Shown piece after piece: positions 1 to 6,627 of a stretch of 15,438 nucleotides of DNA (the first letter of the stretch is position 1; the number at the start of each line of letters is the position of its first letter). The notes beneath the pieces were generated by a model. That model made no database searches, was not told where the DNA came from, and worked only from the letters and a program-made list of their open reading frames with translations. Both the position numbers and the translations under genes were made by a program. Origin of the DNA: CAZJAD01 sp964543855 (GTDB lineage: Bacteria > Electryoneota > RPQS01 > DYHQ01); the NCBI GenBank assembly GCA_964543855.1, contig CAZJAD010000050.1, forward strand, positions 1 through 15,438, given 5' to 3'.

Positions 1-120
1 ACAGCCGCAAAGAAGAATTGCTCCCAGACATACAATGGACGCAATTCCGCAGGAGATTCCGAACACGCTCAAGATACTTCGCGAGTTGCTCGCGCGGAGG
101 CTTGACAATGTCTGACCCAT
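1..120 (-). CDS. N-terminal fragment of a possible lipoprotein or membrane-anchored protein (cut by left edge)
   Basis: Reading leftwards from an ATG at 118-120, an open frame of 40 codons runs off the window edge without a stop. It begins MGQTLSSLRASNSRSILSVF and continues as a hydrophobic stretch (about residues 15-38) that ends LLCGC. An N-region with two arginines, an apolar core and a terminal Cys after Gly resemble a signal peptide, possibly with an imperfect lipobox (L-C-G-C). A GGGAG sits 3 nt before the ATG, which is closer than ideal. The frame starts 28 nt after the stop of the T9SS cargo gene on the same strand, so the two could be co-transcribed. The family cannot be recognised from this fragment, and the call rests only on the signal-like composition. 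Confidence 0.35.
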   Translation of the reverse strand, partial: MGQTLSSLRASNSRSILSVFGISCGIASIVCLGAILLCGC

Positions 121-148
121 GATCTCCCAGAAGGATACAACGAAGAGA

Positions 149-1201
149 CTATCGCAAAACGGTCATGCTCCCCGTCCAGCGTTGGCGGACATGGGAAGCT
201 GTGATGAAGTACCTTCCCGATGAGACATTCAACGGGATGGTTACAGAATTAGAATTGGAGATGATCGGCCGCGCCTGATAGACGGTCTGGCCGAGAATGT
301 TATAGACGGTCACTGTGAGCTCACCGCTGACCCGTTCAGGTAATCGGATTGTTGCTGTTCCTGGACTGAGATTGACGGTCAACCTGTCCGAGACAGGTGA
401 GCCTATCGCGTCTCCCGTGGGATCGTCTACGGCACTGGTGGAGGAAACCAGCGCAAGAAAAGCCTTCCACGCAGAACTACTGATCGAGGTTGCCCCTGTA
501 ATGATCGTAGCGGCAGGTTCAACAGGCGCCATGGCATAAGCGTTGTCATAGCTATCGCCGAATGGGGATATGTCTATGAGCAATTGACCATGTACGCGAC
601 CGGCCTGATCCAGTATACGCATAAGAGGCATCCTCGGCCCGAGTTCGGAATGGAGATTGTAGCTAACAGCCCAAATCGAGTCATTGACCAATTGAACACC
701 TGATACTTTTCGACCAATATAGTCGAGATCGCCAACAAATTCCCAGGCAATCTGTCCCGTTCGGTCTGCGCGAAACACCAGAGGATATTCGTCGTAGAAT
801 GCGTGTCCCGGTTGACTGAAGCCTCCAACAATGACCTCGTCTTGAGAGAGCGGCAAAATACAGTCGGCGTGGTTCCATCTATAATGTGAAAAATCCACAG
901 AATCCAGAATTACCCCTCCTTCGTCCACCCAGTAGATCCTAATCGCGATTGTGTCCTGGAAATCCCAAATCCAATTCGTGTTGCAGGCGACTACATAACC
1001 TCCTTCCGGCAGTAGAGCCAAAGCGCGCACGTTGTTGTGATATTCCGGCCCGCGAAGCGACCACATTACATTTCCCAGTGTATCTACCTTGGAAAGCACC
1101 GGATAGTCAGATGTCACTACAAGATCTGCATCCGGCGTCGCTAAAATGCGATCCAACCTGCGCCCCAATTGCCAATCCGGAAAAGTCGTGGACCACAAGC
1201 T
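149..1201 (-). CDS. T9SS type A sorting-domain protein with beta-propeller-like repeats (5' end lost in assembly gap)
   Basis: This is the C-terminal 350 residues of a secreted protein whose start lies in or beyond the N gap. The last ~75 residues have the look of a Por secretion tail: an Ig-like beta sandwich with the hallmark VYNILGQ, then a VTIPLNVSSGRYFITA segment and a basic end. In the Bacteroidetes type IX system this domain directs export across the outer membrane and is usually removed or anchored by PorU. The preceding ~265 residues repeat a loose pattern (ALLPEGGYVVAC, then a polar stretch, then D-x-x-G-x-I-x-W), as in propeller-type secreted proteins that carry this tail. No catalytic motif is visible. 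The stop is TAG at 149-151. Hand-counted GC is 40-50% here (24/60 at 661-720, 30/60 at 901-960), below that of the tld and dcw genes. Continuity with TldD across the Ns is spurious. Confidence 0.85.
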   Translation of the reverse strand, partial: SLWSTTFPDWQLGRRLDRILATPDADLVVTSDYPVLSKVDTLGNVMWSLRGPEYHNNVRALALLPEGGYVVACNTNWIWDFQDTIAIRIYWVDEGGVILDSVDFSHYRWNHADCILPLSQDEVIVGGFSQPGHAFYDEYPLVFRADRTGQIAWEFVGDLDYIGRKVSGVQLVNDSIWAVSYNLHSELGPRMPLMRILDQAGRVHGQLLIDISPFGDSYDNAYAMAPVEPAATIITGATSISSSAWKAFLALVSSTSAVDDPTGDAIGSPVSDRLTVNLSPGTATIRLPERVSGELTVTVYNILGQTVYQARPIISNSNSVTIPLNVSSGRYFITASHVRQRWTGSMTVLR

Positions 1202-1301
1202 NNNNNNNNNNNNNNNNNNNNNNNNNNNNNNNNNNNNNNNNNNNNNNNNNNNNNNNNNNNNNNNNNNNNNNNNNNNNNNNNNNNNNNNNNNNNNNNNNNN
1301 N
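1202..1301. other. Assembly gap of exactly 100 Ns
   Basis: There are 100 consecutive N characters. This is the conventional placeholder for a scaffold gap of unknown size, so the true distance may be anything. The missing DNA should contain the last residues and stop of tldD, then the start and signal peptide of the T9SS protein, if the join is correct. The frame happens to stay open through the Ns, giving one apparent 898-residue protein. Its two halves belong to unrelated families. Confidence 0.98.
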
Positions 1302-2710
1302 GACGCTCCGTGAGACATCGCGGCGATCTGCCCCGGTTGTCCCTTGCCGCAGTTGATCACTCCCCATAGCGTCCACCACGCAGGTCCGGCAATCGCGTCG
1401 CACGCGCCCCAGAAATCCGGCGTGATGCTCTGATAGGTCGGATTCTTCACCAGATCCTGCAGCTTCCCGCCGCGAATCTCGCGACCAAGCTCACATGTGA
1501 ATTGAAAATTCAAACGCTGCTGGTCAATGGACCACGATTTGTTCGTCTCCATGTAGACGCCGTCGTCGACTTCGGCGATCATCTTATTGAAATCGGCATC
1601 GCCCGGCTCCAGAGACAGATTGCCGTTGCGAATAATCGGAATATGAGACCAGCCTTCGGCGCGGGAGTTGCCGGTGGAACGCGGTCGCCCCAGACGTCCT
1701 GCGATCTCCCGCGATGTCTGATAGCCGACGAACATGCCGTTCTTCACGATGTCCCAGCGCTGGGCGCGAACGCCGTCGTCATCGAAGCCAAAGGTCGCGA
1801 GCCCTCCGGGAATTGTGCTGTCGCAATAGAGATTAACCCTGTCCGAACCGTATCGGAATTTGCCTTCCTTTTCGAGAGTGACGAAACTTGTCCCCGCGAA
1901 ATTGGCTTCCATGCCGAGCACGCGGTCAAGCTCGGTGGCATGGCCGACCGACTCATGAATCTGAAGAGCGACTTGTGAGCCGTCCAGAATGAGTGTTGTC
2001 TTTCTCTTCGGGCATGGCTTGGCGGCGAGCAATGCCACGGCTTCTTCGCGCACGCGTTCGGCTTCCCGCAAAAGATGCAGGCTGCGCACCAGCTCATAGC
2101 CGAGCGCCATGTACTGCCCGCCGAAGGAATTCGGATAACTGCGCACCTGCACCTCCGAGCCTTCGACGGCTGTCGCGGCGTAACCTGCCCCCGAATGGAG
2201 CAAAACCTGGTCAGCGAAAGTCCCTTCACTGGTTGCCAAGATGCAATGTTCGCGTTCGAACAGCATGCTGCTCTCGGCGACCTGAATCTTCGGAGATTTC
2301 CGAAGAACCTCATCGACCGCATAACAGAGATCCAGCTTCTCTCCCATCGGGACTTTGAATGGGTCTTCGACGAAGGGCGTCATCCAGATTTCCTGAGCCG
2401 GGGGTTCGGGTGCCAGAACAACATCCTTCTCCTTCGCCCGGCTGCTCGCTCGCGCGATTTCGACCGCCAAGGCCGTCACGCGGCGTACCTCTGCCTCCTC
2501 CATCTGGGGCGATGCTGCAAAGCCCCACGCTCCGTCACAGATCACTCGGACGCCGAAACCCCGGCTGACCGAGGAATCCAGGCTGCCGATGTTGCCGTTG
2601 CGGATCACGACTCGTTCATGCTCCGTCGTGATGAGCCGGATGTCGGCATAAGTCGCCCCGAGCTTCTTCGCTTCACTCAGGGCCATAGATGCAAATGGAT
2701 GGGATTTCAT
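1302..2710 (-). CDS. tldD: TldD-family zinc metalloprotease (C-terminus cut by gap)
   Basis: TldD is the catalytic half of the TldD–TldE cytoplasmic protease, which degrades unfolded peptides and in some bacteria processes microcins or RiPP precursors. The zinc-binding HExxxH motif is present as HESVGH at residues 252-257. The conserved C-terminal NCGKGQPGQ segment supplies the further Cys ligand known in the family. About 469 residues are visible, ending MSHGA. Relatives end within a few tens of residues of this point, so only the tail is missing. I place the start at ATG 2710 (MKSHPFASM). The frame is open to 2845, but that extension overlaps tldE and looks nothing like the family. GAGGAG lies upstream of this ATG at rather long spacing (~16 nt). 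The gene follows tldE by 59 bp and is probably co-transcribed with it. No RiPP precursor gene is visible nearby, so a general peptidase role is the safer inference. Confidence 0.93.
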
Positions 2711-2769
2711 AGTAATTCGAGTCTGTCTCCTCGAAAAGGTTGGAGCAATACGAGCGTGGTCGCACGCGC

Positions 2770-4116
2770 TCAGAAGCCCGTACCGCTTGAGAAATTGAAA
2801 TTGCGAATCTTTAGCGCAGGTGCCGTGTAAGCCCCCGGCCCCCAATCCGAGAGCATCGTCTTCTCGTCGACGGAAATCTGTTCCACGTTGCCGAGTGCTT
2901 CTACGACCGACTGGGTGAACCGCAGGTTTTTGAGAGGCCTCGCGACCTTCCCCTTCTCAATGAGAAATGTTCCGTCGCGTGTCATGCCCGTCAGCACCAG
3001 TTCAATCGGCTCGACAAGATTCGTGTAATGAAACCGCGTGACCAGAATGCCGCGCTCGGTCGATGCAATCATCTCCTCACGCGTTGAATTCCCCGGGCAC
3101 AGGATGAGATTCAGCGGGAACGGGCCTTCGGTGCTCGGCTGAGGCAGCGCATGTCCCGTCGTTTCTGTCTTCACCCGTCTCGCGGTGACCCGGTCGTGCA
3201 CGACGGCCTTTGCCACCCCGTCCTCAATCAAGGTCACGGGCCGCCTCGGCAATCCTTCAAAGTCAAAGGGCATGCCTCGCTGCTGCGGGTGGAAAGCATC
3301 GTCTTTGATCGTGATGTTCTCTCCGAAGACTCTCTGGCCGAGCTTGCCCGCCATGAAAGTGCGCCCCTCGGCAAACCCAAGGCCGCCGAAACCGAACCAG
3401 GCCATGAACTGCAACAGGTCGGCGACCGCGGCGGGTTCGAGCACGACGACATAGTGGCCCGGCTCGATGCTCTGCGCTTTCCTGCTCGCCTGTGCCTTTT
3501 CGATTGCCACCGACGCGAGCGCATCAACATCAATCTCCCCAAAATCCCGCGAAGACGCTTCCGCCCACCCCGACGAGTCGTCTGACTGCGCGGAAACGCT
3601 GAATGTCGCGGATGTGTCCTTGTGGGAGACAATCAAGCCGGTCGTGTTGCCGACCCCCATAGCACTCCAGCCGCTGGAACAGATGCCGGCGGCACGCAGC
3701 CCCGCGCTCTTGCAGGCTGCCACAGCGCGGAGAACTGCCTCGGCACGAATCTGCGCCCCGACCTCGGCTGTTGAGGCTTCATAGGCCGGATTCGGCTGGA
3801 CGGCCTCCCGGTTCGGCAAGGGCATGACATCCGGAGACTGCCGCTGGTACTTGACCAAATCCCTGGCTGTCGCGAATGCTCGCTCAAGCCCTGCGGAATC
3901 CGCGTCATTCGTCGTCACTCTGGCCGTACATTTTCCTTTAAGAACCCTCACCGTAATGGCCAAATCTCGGCGAGATACATTCTGTGAAATGGAGCTCTCG
4001 CTGAACCGGGTCGTCGCACTTTCCGACGCGCCGACGATGACCTCGGCCTCAGAACCATCAGCGTGTTCCAGAGCCTTTCGGGTGACGCTTTCGATCTCTG
4101 CTTGTGGGTCTTTCAT
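2770..4116 (-). CDS. tldE: TldE/PmbA-family protein, partner of TldD
   Basis: This is a complete 448-residue member of the U62 peptidase family. It has the family's N-terminal domain (AEVIVGASESATTRFSESSI) and C-terminal beta-rich domain (FTQSVVEALGNVEQISVDEK near the end). It lacks HExxxH, as expected for the non-catalytic TldE/PmbA half that completes the heterodimer's substrate chamber. The conserved segment LVEPIELVLTGMTRDGTFLI, near residue 375, is typical of the family. The start is ATG 4114-4116 (MKDPQAEIES), and length agrees with the usual ~445-450 residues. The ribosome-binding site is weak. It is the first gene of the leftward unit, transcribed divergently from mraZ, and is followed by tldD after 59 bp. 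Partner identity is certain at family level; the substrate is unknown. Confidence 0.93.
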   Translation of the reverse strand: MKDPQAEIESVTRKALEHADGSEAEVIVGASESATTRFSESSISQNVSRRDLAITVRVLKGKCTARVTTNDADSAGLERAFATARDLVKYQRQSPDVMPLPNREAVQPNPAYEASTAEVGAQIRAEAVLRAVAACKSAGLRAAGICSSGWSAMGVGNTTGLIVSHKDTSATFSVSAQSDDSSGWAEASSRDFGEIDVDALASVAIEKAQASRKAQSIEPGHYVVVLEPAAVADLLQFMAWFGFGGLGFAEGRTFMAGKLGQRVFGENITIKDDAFHPQQRGMPFDFEGLPRRPVTLIEDGVAKAVVHDRVTARRVKTETTGHALPQPSTEGPFPLNLILCPGNSTREEMIASTERGILVTRFHYTNLVEPIELVLTGMTRDGTFLIEKGKVARPLKNLRFTQSVVEALGNVEQISVDEKTMLSDWGPGAYTAPALKIRNFNFSSGTGF

Positions 4117-4209
4117 GGCTTGACTCGTAATGAATTGAGAGGACTCACCCTACCGCTCAAGGCGAAATGAGGTTTTGGGGCACTTGAACAGGTGTTGGAC
4201 AACCTCAAG

Positions 4210-4241
4210 ATTATAGTTTTCAGGATATTAGAATATTTCAA
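4210..4241 (-). promoter_or_regulatory. Candidate promoter for tldE–tldD
   Basis: On the - strand a perfect TATAAT (4215 to 4210) lies about 94 nt before the tldE start, in the AT-rich part of the divergent region. The best upstream hexamer is TTGAAA (4241 to 4236), but the spacer is 20 nt, longer than the usual 16-18. Read in Bacteroidetes style, TAATCTTG (4213 to 4206) differs from TAnnTTTG at one fixed base. This is suggestive only. Confidence 0.3.
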
Positions 4242-4257
4242 TCTCTCAAAAAAACTC

Positions 4258-4288
4258 TTGACTCAACAACATTTCTTAGTTAAATTTG
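4258..4288 (+). promoter_or_regulatory. Promoter of the mraZ/dcw operon
   Basis: TTGACT (4258-4263) is followed after a 17-nt spacer by TAAATT (4281-4286), a fair sigma-70 match (5/6 and 4/6). The same bases also match the Bacteroidetes-type consensus: TTG at 4258-4260, 20 nt, then TAAATTTG at 4281-4288, which satisfies every fixed position of TAnnTTTG. Transcription would start near 4293-4296, giving a leader of about 30 nt before mraZ. The spacing to mraZ and the AT-rich flank support the call. The start site is inferred. Confidence 0.6.
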
Positions 4289-4290
4289 AG

Positions 4291-4325
4291 TTGGCGCAAA
4301 TTGGATGACATAGGAACGATTTGGT
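4291..4325 (+). promoter_or_regulatory. Putative MraZ operator: four direct repeats at 10-bp period
   Basis: Four G-rich pentamers are spaced exactly 10 bp apart: TTGGC (4291), TTGGA (4301), TAGGA (4311) and TTGGT (4321), each separated by 5 nt. Known MraZ boxes are direct repeats of a TGGG-type pentamer with 5-nt spacers just upstream of mraZ, bound by the MraZ ring on one DNA face. Spacing, copy number and position fit, while the pentamer (T-T/A-G-G-N) deviates slightly. The array begins right after the -10 element and ends at the TTG start codon (4326). The third repeat also contains the only visible AGGA ribosome-binding site. Repression at transcription start is the natural reading. Confidence 0.6.
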
Positions 4326-4850
4326 TTGCTCCAATCAGAACCTCCAGATTTCCTCTTCTTAGGCACCCACGACGGAATCGTGGACTCCGCAGGCCGCTTG
4401 AACATCCCGGCAGACTTCCGGCGGGCTTTGGAAGAATGCGGTGAAGACCAGCTGGTCTTTGCACCCGGCACCGGTCCCGGGCGCTTCATTCTGGCCGTTC
4501 CGCGCAAGGTCTACAGCGTCTATTGGAGGTCCGCTGACCCCTCCAACGCCTCGTTCACTCTGGAGGAGAGCTTGGATCCCGACCTTGCCACCCACGCCAA
4601 GTCCTTCCGGAAGTACATAGACAACCAAGGACGACTTACCCTTCCCCAACCCATTTTCGAATGGTCACAGATGCAACGCGATATCGTGTTCGTCGGCCGT
4701 CGCAACCACTTCATCATCTGGGACAAGGCCGCCTACCAGGCCCACAACAAAGACCAAGGCATCACTCCCGGCGAAGCCTGGAAGCGGTATCGCGAGATAC
4801 AGGAGCGAATGAAGGAATCCTCCGATGCGGATGTCCGTAGAGATTCGTGA
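4326..4850 (+). CDS. mraZ: MraZ, transcriptional regulator of the dcw operon
   Basis: MraZ is a DNA-binding protein that forms ring oligomers and represses its own division/cell-wall operon in E. coli. The 174-residue product has the two tandem SpoVT/AbrB-like halves, each marked by D-x-x-G-R: D20-SAGR24 followed by LNIPADFR, and D99-NQGR103 followed by LTLPQPIFEW. Typical homologues are ~145-150 residues, so this one has a short N-terminal extension and a polar C-terminal tail (from about residue 145). The start must be TTG 4326, because an in-frame TAG sits at 4311-4313 and no other start codon precedes the conserved FLG. AGGA at 4312-4315 is 10 nt upstream. The last 26 nt overlap the STAS gene. 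A rare start codon inside a probable operator suggests low, tightly controlled synthesis. Confidence 0.93.
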   Translation: MLQSEPPDFLFLGTHDGIVDSAGRLNIPADFRRALEECGEDQLVFAPGTGPGRFILAVPRKVYSVYWRSADPSNASFTLEESLDPDLATHAKSFRKYIDNQGRLTLPQPIFEWSQMQRDIVFVGRRNHFIIWDKAAYQAHNKDQGITPGEAWKRYREIQERMKESSDADVRRDS

Positions 4851-5226
4851 ATTCTGTGGGATCGCCTCGATTCGCCTGAGCGGCGACCTGACCGTCGACG
4901 CGGTTCAGGAAATCGAGAGTCTATTCTCCCGGCTCGGTGACCACGGGGCCCATCGAGTGCTTATCGACTTCGCAAAGGTTCGAGTCGTTGAAGCCCAGGC
5001 GGTTCCGATTCTCGTGGGAATCGTCGTCGCGTTGCGAACGCGTGGGGGCGAGCTTCGCATCGTCAACGCCAATGACGACATTGCCGAGTTACTCGGTCAT
5101 CGCCGCCTGCGCCGATTCTTCGGTCTGAGCACGACGATCGAGGAAGCGGTCAGCACTCTGGCAGAGCACGACCTGTGTCGAAGGCAACGGCTTCAGCAGC
5201 AGGCTCTGGTTGCAGGCCCCGCGTGA
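4825..5226 (+). CDS. STAS-domain protein, anti-sigma-factor-antagonist-like, without phosphoacceptor Ser
   Basis: This is a 133-residue single STAS domain. The N-terminal strand pair (IASIRLSGDLTV), the core strand HRVLIDFAKV, the helix after it and the closing RGGELRIVNANDDIAELL…RRFFGL pattern all fit the SpoIIAA/RsbV fold. The usual phosphoacceptor motif D-S-S-G-L-G is replaced by E56-A-Q-A-V-P61. The Ser phosphorylated by an anti-sigma kinase therefore aligns with Gln58, and control by phosphorylation is unlikely. The C-terminus ends in an Arg/Gln-rich tail. The start is ATG 4825, with GAAGGA at 4811-4816 as a well-spaced ribosome-binding site. It overlaps mraZ by 26 nt and its stop overlaps the rsmH start (GTGA). 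No anti-sigma factor or sigma gene is visible in the window. It is not part of the textbook dcw set, and its role is unknown. Confidence 0.82.
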   Translation: MRMSVEIREFCGIASIRLSGDLTVDAVQEIESLFSRLGDHGAHRVLIDFAKVRVVEAQAVPILVGIVVALRTRGGELRIVNANDDIAELLGHRRLRRFFGLSTTIEEAVSTLAEHDLCRRQRLQQQALVAGPA

Positions 5227-6137
5227 CCTCTTTCTTCCACGAGCCGGTACTTGCCAAGCGTGCCACTGATCTGCTCGTCGAAGACCCCTCCGGCACCTAT
5301 GTTGATGCAACCATCGGCGGCGGGGGACATGCCCAAGAGATTCTCAGTAGACTGACAACGGGTCGACTTATCGGCGTCGACCGCGACCCGGACGCCATCG
5401 AATCGTGCCGCAACCGTTTCGGCGAGAGTGTCTTACTCCTCCATTCGCGATTTTCAAATCTACGCCACGAACTTGCAGCCGTCGCTCCATCAGGAGTCCA
5501 AGGCGTGCTCTTTGACTTAGGTGTCTCTTCCCACCAGTTAGAGACTCCCGGTCGTGGATTTTCCTATCTGAGGGACGGACCGCTCGACTTGCGCATGGAT
5601 CCGACCTCGCGCCGGACAGCGGCTGAGCTCGTAAGAGAACTGAGTCTTCAGGAGCTGCGACAGATCCTTCGAACCTACGGTGAAGAACCTCAAGCTGCTC
5701 GCATCGCCAAGGCGATCGCGGATGCCCGAAGTCGAGACCCTATCCAGACGACCGCACAATTGGCGACCGTCATCTCGCGGTCCGTTCCTGCCACTGGTGT
5801 CAAAGCCCTGGCTCGCACCTTCCAAGCGCTTCGCATCGCCGTAAACGATGAACTCCAGGAGCTTGACCGCGGCCTGGAAAGCGCTTGGGAGAGCCTTGCT
5901 GCTGGAGGGCACCTGGTCGTTCTTTCTTACCACTCGCTGGAAGACCGTAAGACCAAGGCATTCTTCGGCGGCAAGACAAGGGGCTGCACCTGCCCTCCTC
6001 GCATGCCGGTCTGCGGTTGCGGTCATGACGCGCTGGCTATCCACTTAACGCGCAGGGTTGTTCGCCCAACGCTGGCAGAAATTCGTGATAATCCGAGAGC
6101 TCGCAGCGCTCGCTTGCGAGCGATACGAAAACTCTAA
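5223..6137 (+). CDS. rsmH: 16S rRNA (cytosine1402-N4)-methyltransferase RsmH
   Basis: RsmH (formerly MraW) uses S-adenosylmethionine to methylate N4 of C1402 in the decoding centre of 16S rRNA. Signatures in order, numbered from GTG 5223, are FFHEPVL (4-10), the SAM loop YVDATIGGGGHAQE (26-39), GVDRDPDAI (51-59), LFDLGVSSHQLETPGRGFSY (96-115), LDLRMD (121-126), TFQALRIAVNDEL (199-211) and YHSLEDR (236-242). The 304-residue length is typical. The frame is open back to an ATG at 5175, but the extra 16 residues overlap the STAS gene and are not family-like. GTG 5223 overlaps the STAS stop by 4 nt and has GCAGG just upstream, so I prefer it. A CTCPP…CGCG segment (255-267) holds several Cys residues, as in many homologues. 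After the TAA at 6135-6137 comes the only sizeable gap in the cluster. Confidence 0.95.
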   Translation: MTSFFHEPVLAKRATDLLVEDPSGTYVDATIGGGGHAQEILSRLTTGRLIGVDRDPDAIESCRNRFGESVLLLHSRFSNLRHELAAVAPSGVQGVLFDLGVSSHQLETPGRGFSYLRDGPLDLRMDPTSRRTAAELVRELSLQELRQILRTYGEEPQAARIAKAIADARSRDPIQTTAQLATVISRSVPATGVKALARTFQALRIAVNDELQELDRGLESAWESLAAGGHLVVLSYHSLEDRKTKAFFGGKTRGCTCPPRMPVCGCGHDALAIHLTRRVVRPTLAEIRDNPRARSARLRAIRKL

Positions 6138-6219
6138 CACTCCAGCACCCTTTGCGCAACCCAGCGCCTCTTAGTGTTCTTCCAATAGTAACAATTTTTT
6201 TCGCGAAAGTAAAGGCACA

Positions 6220-6627
6220 GTGTCGTTTTCAGGTTTGCGATCTCTTGCGCCCGCCTCTCCCCTGTTTCGGTCCCGCGTGCAACCGCGTGCGCCACATGCC
6301 CGAGCCGGCCTGCGGCTCCTCTTGGCACTGGTTGTCTTCGCGAGTCTCCTTGCCCTGAGCATCACATACAAGAATATCGAGTTCAAACGCGTTACCATTA
6401 ACTTGGCGACAAGCCGAGCGGCTCTGACGGAGCTGCAGAAGGAGCAGGCTCAGCTTTCCGGAGAAATCCAATCGCTCGCCTCCTACCCCCGTATCGCCGC
6501 GTGGGCTGAGCGCGAGTTCGATTGGAAAATCGCTCCGGAGCCTCCCAGCACAATCGTTCTGCCTCGGCAAGAGCTGAGTGCCTCTGCCCAAAAGCGATGG
6601 GATATTCTGAGTGTCCGCGATGAATAA
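6220..6627 (+). CDS. ftsL: FtsL-like divisome membrane protein
   Basis: This 135-residue bitopic protein has a basic N-terminus (R7, R17, R19, R23, R28), one transmembrane helix at about 31-49 (LRLLLALVVFASLLALSI) and a heptad-like coiled coil at about 51-88. A short periplasmic motif follows (YPRIAAWAEREFDWKIAPEP), which resembles the RIE…A…LGM…P segment of FtsL. FtsL joins FtsB and FtsQ and helps activate FtsWI at the septum. FtsL diverges quickly, so the call rests on topology, size and location between rsmH and ftsI. The start is GTG 6220, with AAAGG 4 nt upstream. TTG 6235 is a possible alternative. An 82-bp non-coding stretch precedes it, and its 3' end overlaps ftsI. Confidence 0.82.
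   Translation: MSFSGLRSLAPASPLFRSRVQPRAPHARAGLRLLLALVVFASLLALSITYKNIEFKRVTINLATSRAALTELQKEQAQLSGEIQSLASYPRIAAWAEREFDWKIAPEPPSTIVLPRQELSASAQKRWDILSVRDE

Noticed and set aside
1202..1301. Masked repeat instead of gap
   Set aside because: Exactly 100 Ns with unrelated families on each side is the usual scaffold-gap placeholder.
2075..2830. Long + strand frame opposite tldD (251 codons)
   Set aside because: It is an antisense shadow of high-GC codons. It has no recognisable domain, and tldD on the other strand is unambiguous.
2711..2845. N-terminal extension of TldD to ATG 2845
   Set aside because: It overlaps the 3' end of tldE by 76 bp and its sequence is not TldD-like. The family start matches ATG 2710.
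1302..4116. tldD–tldE as part of a RiPP or microcin maturation locus
   Set aside because: No small precursor gene, radical SAM enzyme, cyclodehydratase or exporter is visible beside it. General peptidase function is the simpler reading, though DNA beyond the gap is unseen.
5175..5222. RsmH starting at ATG 5175
   Set aside because: The added 16 residues read through the STAS gene in another frame and are low-complexity. GTG 5223 gives a normal length and the 4-nt overlap seen elsewhere in the operon.
6192..6210. T-run and palindrome before ftsL as an intrinsic terminator
   Set aside because: The T-run precedes and forms part of the palindrome instead of following a GC-rich stem, so it does not have terminator form on the + strand. 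A stop here would also cut the essential operon.
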